40,133 nt of DNA, taken from contig DASQVO010000513.1 of the NCBI GenBank assembly GCA_035640715.1, positions 1-40,133 of the forward strand, read 5' to 3'. A model generated the notes under the pieces. It was given only the letters and a program-made list of their open reading frames with translations, was not told the DNA's origin and did not search any database. The position numbers were made by a program, and so were the translations under genes. This document shows, in pieces, positions 13,937 to 22,038 of this stretch. Origin of the DNA: DASQVO01 sp035640715 (lineage in GTDB: Bacteria > Actinomycetota > Actinomycetes > Streptosporangiales > Streptosporangiaceae). How positions within the stretch are numbered: the stretch's first letter is position 1; each line of letters begins with the position of its first letter.

Positions 13937-15259
13937 ATGGCGTCGCAGCAGTTCGAGCCCCCCTCTGGCACGAGGGATTTCCTCGCGGCCGACCTGCGGG
14001 TACGTGAGCATGTATTCGCGACGATCCGGGACGTCTTCGAGCGGTACGGCTTCGAGCCGCTGCAGACGCCGGCCTTCGAGCGCCTGGAGACCCTGATGGG
14101 CAAGTATGGCGACGAGGGTGACAAGCTTATCTTCAAGATTCTCCGCCGGGGCGAGCACGAGGCGAGCGGCGAGGCCGACCTCGCGCTGCGCTACGACATG
14201 ACGGTGCCGCTGGCCCGGGTAGTCGCGGCGTACGGCTCTCAGCTGCCGGCCCCCTACAAGCGCTACGCGATGGGACCCGTCTGGCGGGCGGACCGCCCGG
14301 GGCGGGGCCGCTTCCGCGAGTTCGCGCAGTGCGACGTCGATGTCGTGGGCTCGACGTCCCCGCTGGCTGACGCGGAAGTGGTCTGCGCCGTGGCGGACGC
14401 GCTGACCGCGGTCGGCGTGGCCGACTTCTCGATCCTGGTGAACTCGCGGCGCGCGCTGGCTGGGCTGCTGGACGTCTACGGGGTGCCTGCCGAGGTCGGC
14501 GGCGGCGTGCTGATCACCCTGGACAAGCTCGACAAGCAAGCGCCCGGCGAAGTAATCCGTGAGCTGGTGGAGGTGCGCTCCCTCGACCCGGATACGGCCA
14601 AGTCCCTGGTCACTGACCTGACCGCGCCTGATGCCGTGGACAGGGTGCGCGAGATCCTGGCAGGCGCCGACGAAGGGCGTGCCGGGCTGGCCGAAGTGGA
14701 TCGGCTCGTCGAGCTGGCGGCGCCGGTCGTCGGGCAGCAGCGGATCACGTTCACCCCGCGCCTGGTCCGCGGCCTGGACTACTACACCGGCGTGATCTTT
14801 GAGGTGGTGGCCGATGGGATGCCGGGCTCCATCGCGAGCGGCGGCCGTTATGACTACCTGATCGCTGCGCTCGGCGGCCCGGAGGTGCCTGCCTGCGGCG
14901 GATCACTCGGCGTGGAGCGAATCATCGGGCTGCTCGGCGGCGACGCCGTGACCGCCCTACGCCTGGACGTGGCGGTCACGGTCATGGATGAAGACTCCGC
15001 GCGTGACGCGATGGATTTCTCCGCCCGGCTGCGCCGTGCCGGCCTGCGTACCGAGATCTACCTGGGATCCAGCCGCAAACTGGCCACGCAGCTCAAGTGG
15101 GCGGCCAACAGGCGGGCGCGTTTCGCCCTCATCTACGGCCAGCAGGAGCGCAGCGCCGGGATGATCACGGTGCGGGACATGGATTCCGGCGAGCAAGACC
15201 AGATAGTGCCGGAGCACCTGGCTGCCCACCTGCACGCACGGCTCACGGAACGGCGCTGA
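13937..15259 (+). CDS. hisS: Histidyl-tRNA synthetase
   Basis: This cytosolic enzyme attaches histidine to tRNA-His and has 440 residues, the usual length for class II HisRS. Motif 1 lies around EHVFATIRDVFERYGFEPLQTP. Motif 2 is YRMGPVWR-like, reading YAMGPVWRADRPGRGRFREF, followed by QCDVDVVG. The histidine-specific signatures are FTPRLVRGLDYYTGVIFE and SGGRYDYL, and motif 3 is GGSLGVERI. The C-terminal 100 residues form the anticodon-binding domain (LDVAVTVMDEDSARDAM onwards to the end). The start is ATG 13937, with GGAG six bases upstream; a TTG two codons earlier is less likely. The gene is monocistronic here, facing the convergent penicillin-binding protein gene with 118 bases between the stops. 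Confidence 0.97.
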   Translation: MASQQFEPPSGTRDFLAADLRVREHVFATIRDVFERYGFEPLQTPAFERLETLMGKYGDEGDKLIFKILRRGEHEASGEADLALRYDMTVPLARVVAAYGSQLPAPYKRYAMGPVWRADRPGRGRFREFAQCDVDVVGSTSPLADAEVVCAVADALTAVGVADFSILVNSRRALAGLLDVYGVPAEVGGGVLITLDKLDKQAPGEVIRELVEVRSLDPDTAKSLVTDLTAPDAVDRVREILAGADEGRAGLAEVDRLVELAAPVVGQQRITFTPRLVRGLDYYTGVIFEVVADGMPGSIASGGRYDYLIAALGGPEVPACGGSLGVERIIGLLGGDAVTALRLDVAVTVMDEDSARDAMDFSARLRRAGLRTEIYLGSSRKLATQLKWAANRRARFALIYGQQERSAGMITVRDMDSGEQDQIVPEHLAAHLHARLTERR

Positions 15260-15377
15260 CCGTCCCCTGCCTGGCGAGCACCAGCATGGGCACCACCCGG
15301 CTACCGGAACTCAGTCAGCCTCGGCAGCTGATATCCGGTGGCGCACGCCGGAATGGGCCGACAGGCCAGCCCGTGGT

Positions 15378-17807
15378 CTAGTTGCCGCCCCCGTTTCCCC
15401 CGCCCCCGCCCGGACTGAACCCGCCCCCGCCCGGACTGAACCCGCCCCCGCCCGGACTGAACCCGCCCTGGCCGCCGCCGGGGCTGGTGCAGAAGAAGAA
15501 GCAGATGCCGTTGTTGCCGCCCCCGTTGCCGTTCCCGGTTCCGTTGCCGTTCCCGTTGTTGCCGCCCCCGTTGCCGTTCCCGTTACCCCCGCCGTTTCCT
15601 TTTCCCTGACCACCACCGTTGCTGCTCTGGCTGACGCTCTGGCCGTTGCCCTTGCTCATGAATGGGCTGTTGCCCGGAACGCCGACGAAGCCGGCAGCCG
15701 GGCCTAGGTTGGCTTGCTCGAAGCTCAGCTGCCAGGTATGGCCGGGCGCGTCGGCGCCGAACATCTCAGAGGGGCAGGGCCGGTATCCCCCTTGCTGGCG
15801 GTAGCAGGCAGTCGTGTAGGTCATCGTGTGGCCGGTCGGGCTCACGGGGTTGAACACAGATACGTACGCCGCCAGGGTTGGTGTGTAACCGGCAAAGGCG
15901 GCGTAGGGAGTCCCGTTGCCGTTCGCGACGTTCGAAGTCCCGGTCTTGCCTGCGGCGGGCCGGCCAATGCCCAGCCCGGCTGCGGTGCCGTTCGTCAGGA
16001 CACCCTGCAGGATGTAGTTCGCCGCATCGGCGACCTGCGGCGATATCGTCCGATGGCAACCGGCCGACGGCACCGGCAAGGAATGACCCGTCTCCGAGAC
16101 GATCCTGGTGATGGCGACGGGCGTGCAGTAGGTACCCCGGGCGGCGACGGTCGCATAGGCCGCCGCCATGCTTAGCGGCGACACGTTGACCGTGCCGAGG
16201 GTGAAGGAAGGATCGTTGTCGGCCGATTCGACCTTCCCATCAGGCTTCAGCAGCGATGCGCCGTCCGCACGGTGCATGCCCAGCGCCGCGGCCGTCTTGA
16301 CCACGTTGCACAGGCCGACCTTCTTCTCCAGTTCGGCGTAGAACACGTTGATGGACTTCGTCGTGCCCGTGTAGAGGGTCTGCGTAGAGGGACCAGGCCC
16401 TTCCGCGTTCGTCACCTGGAACGGGCTGGCAATTGGGGTGCCCTGGCAGTTGGTGTAGCCGGTCACGGTCGTCCTGCCCGGCACATGCATGCTGAACCCG
16501 AACGGTGTGCCCTGCTTGAGCGCGGTGACCAGGGTAAACAGTTTCGACGAGGAACCGGTCTGGACCCCGGCGCTGCCGCCGTAGCGGGAATCCACCGCGT
16601 AGTTGATGGTGGTGCCGTTGGCGCCGTAGGGCCGGTTCTCCGCCATGGCGCGGATGTACCCGGTGCCTGGCTGCACCATGACCTCGGTGTCGGCATTGCC
16701 GCCCGGGTTGTAGACGTTGCTGTACGCCGGGATCGTGTAGTTCACCGCGTTGGCGGCGGCGCTCTGGTCCTTGGGGGACAGTGTTGTGTAGATCTTCAGG
16801 CCGCCGGTCGCGAGCAGCTTCGCGCGGGCTTCCGGCGTCTTGGCGGCCGTCGAATCCTGGATGAAGACCTGCTCCACGTAGTCGCAGAAGAACGCCGCCG
16901 AGCCCGCCGTCGACTGCGTGCAGCCGTTGTCGGGCATCGCGTCCTGCGCGCCGAGCGGCTTCTTCTTGGCGGCGGCGGCCTGTGCGTTCGTCAGCACGCC
17001 AGTCTGGGCCATCGTATTCAGCACGATGTTGCGGCGGTGCAGCGCGGCCGCCGGCTGGGTGAACGGGTCGTAGCCGGACGGGTTCTCCACTATCCCCGCC
17101 AGGAGGGCGGCCTGGGGCAATGTGAGCTTCGCGGCCGTCGTATTGAAGTAGGTCTCCGCCGCCACCTCGACCCCGTAGGCGAGGTTGCCGAAGTACGCGT
17201 CGTTCAGGTACCCGGCCAGGATCTGCTGCTTGGACTGCTGGTGCTCGACCGCGATGGCCAGCCGCAGCTCGTGCAGCTTCCGGGAGAGCGTGTCCACGTA
17301 GGCCGACTGGGCCTGCTGAGGGTTCGAGGCCGAGAGGATCAGCATGTTCTTGACATACTGCTGCGTGATCGTGGAGCCGCCCTGTACCGGCTTGTGCTGC
17401 AGGTTATTGACGAGGGCGCGCACGGTGCCCTTGAGATCCAGCGCGCCGCTGGTCCAGTAGCGGTTGTCCTCGATCGCGACGATCGCCTTCAGCATGACCG
17501 GCGCGATCTGGTTATAGCTCACCGGCTGCCGGTCCACGCCGGACGCGGAGGCGTTCTTGCCGCCGTTCACGTTGTAGACGTACGCGAGCAGGTGACCCCT
17601 GGCGTCCAGGATCTCCGAGCGCTGCGGGAGGGCGCCGAAGGTCGCCGTGGCGGGCTGGGCGACCTTGTTCGCCTCGTTCCGCACGAACACACCGGTCGTC
17701 GCAATCACCGGCACGACCATGGCGGCGGCGAGGGCCCCGCTCACCGCCGAGATGGAGATGAGCCGGCCTACGGTTCCCGTCTTGCTTGCTATATCGCCTG
17801 ACAGCAC
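15378..17807 (-). CDS. ponA2: Class A penicillin-binding protein (PonA2-like) with glycine-rich tail
   Basis: This bifunctional peptidoglycan synthase has 809 residues. An N-terminal cytosolic stretch and membrane helix (about 17-42) lead into the glycosyltransferase domain (catalytic Glu113 in EDNRYW, GGSTITQQYVKN at 143-154). The transpeptidase domain has nucleophile Ser419 in SSSK (419-422), SIN (485-487) and KTGTS (621-625). The His normally found in the glycosyltransferase EDxxFxxH motif is replaced by Ser here. After about residue 710, where PonA2 of mycobacteria has a PASTA domain, there is instead about 100 residues of Gly/Asn and FSPGGGG repeats interrupted by ICFFFC. The start is GTG 17807 with no ribosome site; TAATCT a few bases upstream could be a -10 giving a leaderless transcript. 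The neighbours whiB4 and the ArsA pair match the mycobacterial ponA2 locus. Confidence 0.93.
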   Translation of the reverse strand: MLSGDIASKTGTVGRLISISAVSGALAAAMVVPVIATTGVFVRNEANKVAQPATATFGALPQRSEILDARGHLLAYVYNVNGGKNASASGVDRQPVSYNQIAPVMLKAIVAIEDNRYWTSGALDLKGTVRALVNNLQHKPVQGGSTITQQYVKNMLILSASNPQQAQSAYVDTLSRKLHELRLAIAVEHQQSKQQILAGYLNDAYFGNLAYGVEVAAETYFNTTAAKLTLPQAALLAGIVENPSGYDPFTQPAAALHRRNIVLNTMAQTGVLTNAQAAAAKKKPLGAQDAMPDNGCTQSTAGSAAFFCDYVEQVFIQDSTAAKTPEARAKLLATGGLKIYTTLSPKDQSAAANAVNYTIPAYSNVYNPGGNADTEVMVQPGTGYIRAMAENRPYGANGTTINYAVDSRYGGSAGVQTGSSSKLFTLVTALKQGTPFGFSMHVPGRTTVTGYTNCQGTPIASPFQVTNAEGPGPSTQTLYTGTTKSINVFYAELEKKVGLCNVVKTAAALGMHRADGASLLKPDGKVESADNDPSFTLGTVNVSPLSMAAAYATVAARGTYCTPVAITRIVSETGHSLPVPSAGCHRTISPQVADAANYILQGVLTNGTAAGLGIGRPAAGKTGTSNVANGNGTPYAAFAGYTPTLAAYVSVFNPVSPTGHTMTYTTACYRQQGGYRPCPSEMFGADAPGHTWQLSFEQANLGPAAGFVGVPGNSPFMSKGNGQSVSQSSNGGGQGKGNGGGNGNGNGGGNNGNGNGTGNGNGGGNNGICFFFCTSPGGGQGGFSPGGGGFSPGGGGFSPGGGGGNGGGN
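15379..15612. repeat. Low-complexity repeats encoding the PonA2-like tail
   Basis: Three exact tandem copies of a 21-bp unit (15400-15462) encode FSPGGGG. Next to them, irregular GNGNGGG-type repeats run to about 15612. The number of copies is likely to vary between strains, and such tracts are prone to slippage. Confidence 0.85.
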
Positions 17808-17952
17808 GGGCTTAGATTACGTCGTGAACAGAACAGGTACTCACGGGCCTATGCAGAAAGGCCCACACGCTGTACCTTTACGCAAACCGGGCGGCCGGGC
17901 AGATCACCGCTGATCGTCACCCACAGGTGTCAATGGCCACCGAAGGTGACTA

Positions 17953-17972
17953 GCCATGCCGTCCGGCATGGC
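17953..17972. promoter_or_regulatory. Perfect 9-bp inverted repeat between ponA2 and whiB4
   Basis: GCCATGCCG and CGGCATGGC flank a two-base centre (TC). Because both neighbouring genes read away from it, a terminator is not expected here. An operator for a dimeric regulator, or a short structured RNA, fits better. Confidence 0.45.
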
Positions 17973-18124
17973 CCATGAGGACTATTCCTGAAATGGGCAC
18001 TGCGGGGCCTTGGCAGCCACCCCGGGACTTCCGTAAGTTGCTTTATCACGAACCGGTAACCCAGAGTCCGAGGCCATCGGACCGGGATCGCAAGCATTCG
18101 CCATCGAACCAGACGACCGTCCCA

Positions 18125-18137
18125 TGTACGCAGTACA
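18125..18137. promoter_or_regulatory. TGTAC-N3-GTACA inverted repeat upstream of whiB4
   Basis: A perfect 5-3-5 dyad (TGTACgcaGTACA) ends 23 bases before the whiB4 start codon. Its size and position suit a repressor site overlapping the transcript start, but no known regulator is identified. Confidence 0.4.
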
Positions 18138-18160
18138 CGACGATCAAGAGGAGTGGGCAC

Positions 18161-18460
18161 ATGTGGATCACTGACTGGACCACACGCGCCGCATGCAAGG
18201 GGACTGACCCGGATGAGCTGTTCGTCCAGGGTGCAGCGCAGAACCGTGCGAAGCTGATCTGCCGGGGGTGCCAGGTGAGAACCGAATGCCTGGCGGATGC
18301 GCTGGACAACGGCATCGAGTTCGGTGTCTGGGGCGGGATGACCGAGCGGGAGCGGCGAGCGCTGCTGCGGCGGCGGCCCGACGTCAAGTCCTGGCGCGAG
18401 CTGCTCGAGCAGGCCCGTGAGCGGTATGAGCAGGACGTAGAGACTCTGGTGGCAAGCTGA
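18161..18460 (+). CDS. whiB4: WhiB4-like iron-sulfur transcription factor
   Basis: This 99-residue protein has the four WhiB cysteines that hold a 4Fe-4S cluster (Cys12, Cys34, Cys37, Cys43; C-X2-C-X5-C at the core), the GVWGGMT turn at 55-61, and a basic C-terminal helix region (RRALLRRR) for DNA binding. Segments such as TDPDELFV and GAAQ and the tail RPDVKSW closely follow M. tuberculosis WhiB4 as I recall it. That protein responds to oxygen and nitric oxide and represses or adjusts redox genes. Start ATG 18161 is chosen because AGGAG lies eight bases upstream. Context supports the assignment: it sits between ponA2 and the two ArsA-type ATPases, with the same relative orientations as in M. 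tuberculosis. It ends five bases before the end of the converging ArsA gene. Confidence 0.93.
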   Translation: MWITDWTTRAACKGTDPDELFVQGAAQNRAKLICRGCQVRTECLADALDNGIEFGVWGGMTERERRALLRRRPDVKSWRELLEQARERYEQDVETLVAS

Positions 18461-18464
18461 TCCG

Positions 18465-19655
18465 CTAGTTCGGCGCGGACCAGATGGCGAGGCTCTGCCC
18501 GATAACCCTCAGGCCTTCAAGGTCATGGACGTCCTCAGGCTGTGCGGCTACTTCGGCGATGGGAACGGTGGGATGTGCCGCTGTGAAATGCGCGGCAACC
18601 CGCCGTTCCCGTGCGGTCAGCTGCATCCGCTCGGCGTGCAGCCGCAGGACTCCGGCCGCGAGTGCGTAGCGCTGAGCGTCGGCTGACCCCACGTCCCCGT
18701 TCGGCGTCTCGTGATTTTCAAGAGTTTCCGCGGCGGCGGTGCTGCGGGCCGCCGACAGCCGCGAGGCCGGGGACCGGTGCACCCGGTTCAGGATCAGGCC
18801 AGCGAGCGGCATGCGTTCCCCCGCCAGCCGCTCGACGAAGTAAGAGGCTTCCCGCAGGGCGTCCGGCTCCGGTGCGGCCACCACGATGAACGCCGTCCCG
18901 GGGGTCTGGAGCAGCTGGTAGGTCGCTTCCGCGCGTTCGCGGAACCCGCCGAACATCGTGTCGAAGGCGGCCACGAACGTCTGCATGTCCTTCAGCACCT
19001 GCGCGCCCAGCACCATGGTGAGCGTTCCGGTCACCAGGGAGAACCCGGCGTTCAGCACCTTCATGTAGGCGCGTCCGGCCTTGGCCGGTGTGGTCAGCAT
19101 GCGGATGAGCCGGCCGTCGAGGAACCGGCCCAGCCGCTGCGGTGCGTCGAGGAAATCCAGGGCCGAACGGCTCGGCGGCGTGTCCACCACGATGAGGTCC
19201 CACTCGTCGGTCCGATGGAGCTGGCCTAGCTTCTCCATGGCCATGTACTCCTGCGTGCCGGCGAAGCTGGAGGAGAGGGACTGGTAGAACGGGTTGGCGA
19301 TGATCTGCGCGGCGCGGTCCGGGTCCGCGTGGGCCTCGACGATCTCGTCGAAGGTCCGTTTCATGTCGAGCATCATGGCGTGCAGGCTGCCGCCCTCGGA
19401 TGAGTCCACCCCTGCCACTGGGCGGGGGATGTTGTCCAAGTGGGTCAGGCCCATCGACTGGGCGAGCCGGCGGGCCGGGTCGACCGTGAGCACGACGACG
19501 TGCCTGCCGCGTTCGGCGGCACGCAGCCCTATCGCGGCGGCGGCGGTGGTCTTGCCGACCCCGCCGGAGCCGCAGCAGACGATGATCCGGGTGCGCCGGT
19601 CGTCGATCAGCGCGTCGGTGTCCAGCCGTGCCGGAATGCGGGGCGGCGGGTTCAC
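18465..19655 (-). CDS. ArsA/GET3-type ATPase (second of pair, Rv3680-like)
   Basis: This 396-residue P-loop ATPase belongs to the ArsA/GET3 branch. The Walker A loop is GSGGVGKTT (29-37), with VVVLTVDPARRLAQSMGL after it, EYMAMEKL, and DLIVVDTPPSRSALDFLDAP (the switch and Walker B region). Two hydrophobic Gly/Leu stretches near the middle (SLVTGTLTMVLGAQVL) could contact a membrane or a client's hydrophobic tail. Eukaryotic GET3 delivers tail-anchored proteins, and bacterial ArsA powers arsenite export. The paired actinobacterial forms are linked to redox and membrane stress, but their clients are unproven. The start is GTG 19655, which overlaps the TGA of a 36-codon frame that itself starts on the stop of the first ArsA gene, suggesting translational coupling. 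The gene converges on whiB4. Confidence 0.9.
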   Translation of the reverse strand: MNPPPRIPARLDTDALIDDRRTRIIVCCGSGGVGKTTAAAAIGLRAAERGRHVVVLTVDPARRLAQSMGLTHLDNIPRPVAGVDSSEGGSLHAMMLDMKRTFDEIVEAHADPDRAAQIIANPFYQSLSSSFAGTQEYMAMEKLGQLHRTDEWDLIVVDTPPSRSALDFLDAPQRLGRFLDGRLIRMLTTPAKAGRAYMKVLNAGFSLVTGTLTMVLGAQVLKDMQTFVAAFDTMFGGFRERAEATYQLLQTPGTAFIVVAAPEPDALREASYFVERLAGERMPLAGLILNRVHRSPASRLSAARSTAAAETLENHETPNGDVGSADAQRYALAAGVLRLHAERMQLTARERRVAAHFTAAHPTVPIAEVAAQPEDVHDLEGLRVIGQSLAIWSAPN

Positions 19656-19762
19656 CGCGCCACCGCGTCCCGGCCGCTCCGGTGGCCCCTCATCCGGGCC
19701 ACCCCGTTCCAGCAGCCGCGGTCGCGCGTCATCAGGACCAGCCGTTCCCGGCCGCGCGCCAT
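19652..19762 (-). CDS. 36-codon ORF coupled to both ArsA genes
   Basis: Between the two ArsA-type genes an ATG overlaps the stop of the first (TGATG), and the frame ends in a TGA that overlaps the start of the second (GTGA). The frame is 36 codons long, strongly basic with 11 Arg (start MARGRERLVLMTRDRG), and resembles no known family. It may be a real small protein, or a device that carries ribosomes from one ATPase gene to the next. High GC makes chance frames common, so the call is tentative; the double overlap is the main support. Confidence 0.35.
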   Translation of the reverse strand: MARGRERLVLMTRDRGCWNGVARMRGHRSGRDAVAR

Positions 19763-20778
19763 CAGACCGCTCCCTGTTCCCGCAGGGCCGCGGCCAGCTT
19801 GTACAGGCTGCCCAGGTCGATCCCGTCCGGGATGACGGGCAGCTCGTAGCGTGGCTGGCCCGCCGAGGCCAGCTCGCGGCGCTCGCGTTCCTGCACAGCG
19901 ACGCCCCGGGCGTGCCCGGCCAGTTCGGCGGCCAGGTTGGCGGCGAGCGCCTGGCTGTCGCTGAGCCCGGCCGCCTTGAGCCCGAGGGCGATCTCGGCTT
20001 CGTCGACCCGGCCGTCCGCGGCTGCCTTCAGGTCGGCATCGGCCAGCCCGTCCGGGCGCACCATGTTGATGAAGATCCCGCCGAGCTGCAGACCGCCGAG
20101 CGCGCGCAGCTCGGTGATCCCGTCGAGCGTTTCCTGTACGGGCATTTCTTCCAGAGTCGTGACGAAGTGAACGGCCGTCTGCGGTGAGCGGATCACCCGG
20201 GCCACGGTGTCGGCGTGCGTCCGGATCGGGCCGACCTTCGCCAGCCCGGATACCTCAACGCTGACGTTCAGGAACCGCCCGATCCGGCCGGTGGGCGGCG
20301 CGTCCATGACGACGGCGTCGTAGACGTACGCCTCACGGCCCGGGGCCTTGCGCCGGGCCGCTTCCGTGGCCTTCCCCGTCATCAGGACATCGGACAGGCC
20401 AGGCGCGATCGTCGTGGCGAAGTCCACCAGGCCCAGCCGGGTGAGCACGTAGCCGGTGCGGCGCAGGCCGTAGAACATCTCCAGGTAGTCCAGGAGCGCG
20501 CCCTCGGGGTCGACGGCGAGCGCGTACACGTCACCGCCCGGGTCCCCGTTCTCGCCGAGCCCGATCGCAACCTTCCGCTCCTCATACGGCAGCGGGGGGC
20601 AGTCGAAGAGCCGCGCGATTCCCTGGCGGCCCTCAACCTCGATGAGCAGGACCTTGCGGCCGCCGCAAGACAGCGCCACGGCAAGGGCGGCGGCCACGGT
20701 TGTCTTGCCGGTGCCCCCCTTACCCGTGACGACATGCAGCCGCACGCCATCCCAATCGGTGTCCCGTGCTCTCATCAT
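19762..20778 (-). CDS. ArsA/GET3-type ATPase (first of pair, Rv3679-like)
   Basis: This 338-residue P-loop ATPase is related to ArsA/GET3 but differs from its partner. The Walker A loop is GKGGTGKTT (19-27) after HVVT, with the intrinsic-Lys signature (GKGG) of the deviant Walker A of MinD/ArsA proteins, which work as dimers. Other landmarks are VLLIEVEGRQGIARLFD, VYALAVDPEGALLDYLEMFYGL, and the switch region VVMDAPPTGRIGRFL. I start at the ATG pair at 20778 since the fold begins there. The frame stays open to GTG 20823, where AAGGAG is badly placed for any start. The paired arrangement, adjacent to whiB4, suggests a heterodimer or two-step ATPase. The gene reads away from the SPFH gene, and their starts are about 100 bases apart. 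Confidence 0.9.
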   Translation of the reverse strand: MMRARDTDWDGVRLHVVTGKGGTGKTTVAAALAVALSCGGRKVLLIEVEGRQGIARLFDCPPLPYEERKVAIGLGENGDPGGDVYALAVDPEGALLDYLEMFYGLRRTGYVLTRLGLVDFATTIAPGLSDVLMTGKATEAARRKAPGREAYVYDAVVMDAPPTGRIGRFLNVSVEVSGLAKVGPIRTHADTVARVIRSPQTAVHFVTTLEEMPVQETLDGITELRALGGLQLGGIFINMVRPDGLADADLKAAADGRVDEAEIALGLKAAGLSDSQALAANLAAELAGHARGVAVQERERRELASAGQPRYELPVIPDGIDLGSLYKLAAALREQGAV

Positions 20779-20876
20779 TGCGAGGCTATCCCCGCCCGGG
20801 CACTCCTTACGGCCGTACCCCACTGGCGCATGAGGTATTTCTCACTACTCTGGGGTTTTAGAGAGAGGTGATCCCG

Positions 20877-21872
20877 ATGGCTGCAGCAATTGTCATCATC
20901 ATCGTGGTACTTGTGCTAGCAGGCCTGATCGCGGCCGGGCGTTCCATCCGGATCGTGCAGCAGTACGAGAAGGGCATCATCTACCGCTTCGGCCGGGTGC
21001 TGCCCGAAGTGCGCGGGCCCGGTCTCGTGCTCATGCGGCCGATCGGTGATCGCATGCAGAAGGTCAACATGCAGATCGTCGCCATGGCCGTGCCGGCGCA
21101 GGAAGGCATCACACGCGACAACGTGAGCGTCCGGGTCGACGCGGTGGTGTACTTCCGCGTCGTGGATCCGATCAAGGCCACCGTGAACGTGCAGGACTAT
21201 ATGTTCGCGATCGCGCAGCAGGCGCAGACGTCGCTGCGGTCCATCATTGGCCAGTCCGAGATGGACCAGCTGCTCGCCGAGCGAGAGACCGTGAACCGGC
21301 AGCTGCGGCGCATCATCGACGAGCCGACCGAGGGGCCGTGGGGCATCCGCGTCGAGCGCGTGGAAGTCAAGGATGTCTCGCTGCCGGAGGGAATGAAGCG
21401 CTCCATGTCCCGGCAGGCCGAGGCCGAACGGGAACGGCGCGCCCGGATCATCACCGCGGACGGCGAGTACCAGGCGTCCAAGCGGCTCGCCGCCGCGGCC
21501 AACGTGATGGCCAGGGATCCGGCGGCGCTGCAGCTGCGCCTGCTGCAGACCGTCGTCGAGGTCGCGGGCGAGAAGAACAGCACGCTCGTCATGCCCGTTC
21601 CCGTTGAGCTGCTCCGGTTCTTCGAGAAGATAGCGCCCGGCCCGCCGCAGCAGGTGGCGGAGCCCGAGGATACCGGTGACGCCGAGGTCGCCGAGGCCGA
21701 GGCGGAGATCTCCAAGGCCAATGTGCCGGAGCTCGACGAATCCTCGATCCCGCCCGTGCCCCAGGTCGAGCAGGGCGTGACGGCGGCACCCCAGCTCCCC
21801 GGGAATTCCGCCGTCCCGGACGATGCCGTGGCTGCCGGGGACCGGGCACCGGAGCGGCCGGCCAGCCGCTAA
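20877..21872 (+). CDS. SPFH/Band 7 (stomatin/slipin-like) membrane scaffold protein
   Basis: This 331-residue protein has one N-terminal membrane helix (IVIIIVVLVLAGLIAAG), followed by the SPFH fold: IVQQYEKGIIYRFGRVLPEVRGPGL, DRMQKVNMQI, VPAQEGITRDNVSVRVDAVVYFRVVDP, then the coiled segment MSRQAEAERERRARIITADGEYQASKRLAAAANVM. Such proteins assemble into large membrane rings that hold and regulate membrane proteases such as FtsH. The C-terminal 70 residues are acidic and Pro-rich and probably disordered. I start at ATG 20877, eight bases after AGAGAGG, not GTG 20868. It is transcribed away from the ArsA pair and sits ahead of the DUF4177/RidA genes. I do not recall an SPFH gene at this place in M. 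tuberculosis. Confidence 0.93.
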   Translation: MAAAIVIIIVVLVLAGLIAAGRSIRIVQQYEKGIIYRFGRVLPEVRGPGLVLMRPIGDRMQKVNMQIVAMAVPAQEGITRDNVSVRVDAVVYFRVVDPIKATVNVQDYMFAIAQQAQTSLRSIIGQSEMDQLLAERETVNRQLRRIIDEPTEGPWGIRVERVEVKDVSLPEGMKRSMSRQAEAERERRARIITADGEYQASKRLAAAANVMARDPAALQLRLLQTVVEVAGEKNSTLVMPVPVELLRFFEKIAPGPPQQVAEPEDTGDAEVAEAEAEISKANVPELDESSIPPVPQVEQGVTAAPQLPGNSAVPDDAVAAGDRAPERPASR

Positions 21873-21882
21873 GGTCATCCCC

Positions 21883-22038
21883 ATGCAGAAATGGGAGTAC
21901 GCGACCGTGCCGCTGCTCGTGCACGCGACAAAGCAGATCCTGGACAACTGGGGCGACGACGGGTGGGAGCTCGTGGCTCTCGTCCCCGGTCCCAACCCTG
22001 AGCAGCTCGTTGCCTACATGAAGCGGCCGAAGGGGTGA
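21883..22038 (+). CDS. DUF4177-type small protein (Rv3678A-like)
   Basis: This 51-residue protein reads MQKWEYATVPLLVH, then LDNWGDDGWELVALVPGP and a lysine-rich end. The W-E-Y...GWELV pattern is typical of DUF4177, a small domain with no known function. The ATG at 21883 follows TAAGG, ten bases after the SPFH stop, and its own end overlaps the RidA start (GTGA), so the three genes are likely read from one transcript. Its persistence next to RidA in distant actinomycetes suggests the two work together, but that is inference. Confidence 0.88.
   Translation: MQKWEYATVPLLVHATKQILDNWGDDGWELVALVPGPNPEQLVAYMKRPKG

Larger units (their letters stand above)
17808..18160. other. Divergent control region between ponA2 and whiB4
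   Basis: This 353-bp region has no gene. It contains two clean inverted repeats (17953-17972 and 18125-18137, listed separately) and a candidate -10 for ponA2 (TAATCT on the minus strand, about 17812-17817). Confidence 0.6.

Noticed and set aside
15400..15462. Tandem 21-bp repeats considered as a CRISPR array
   Set aside because: The units are contiguous without spacers and encode FSPGGGG inside ponA2. No CRISPR array or cas gene was seen in the window.
16272..17801. 509-codon plus-strand frame over ponA2
   Set aside because: It is the antisense shadow of a clearly recognised penicillin-binding protein; composition is Arg/Val/Gly-heavy with no domain.
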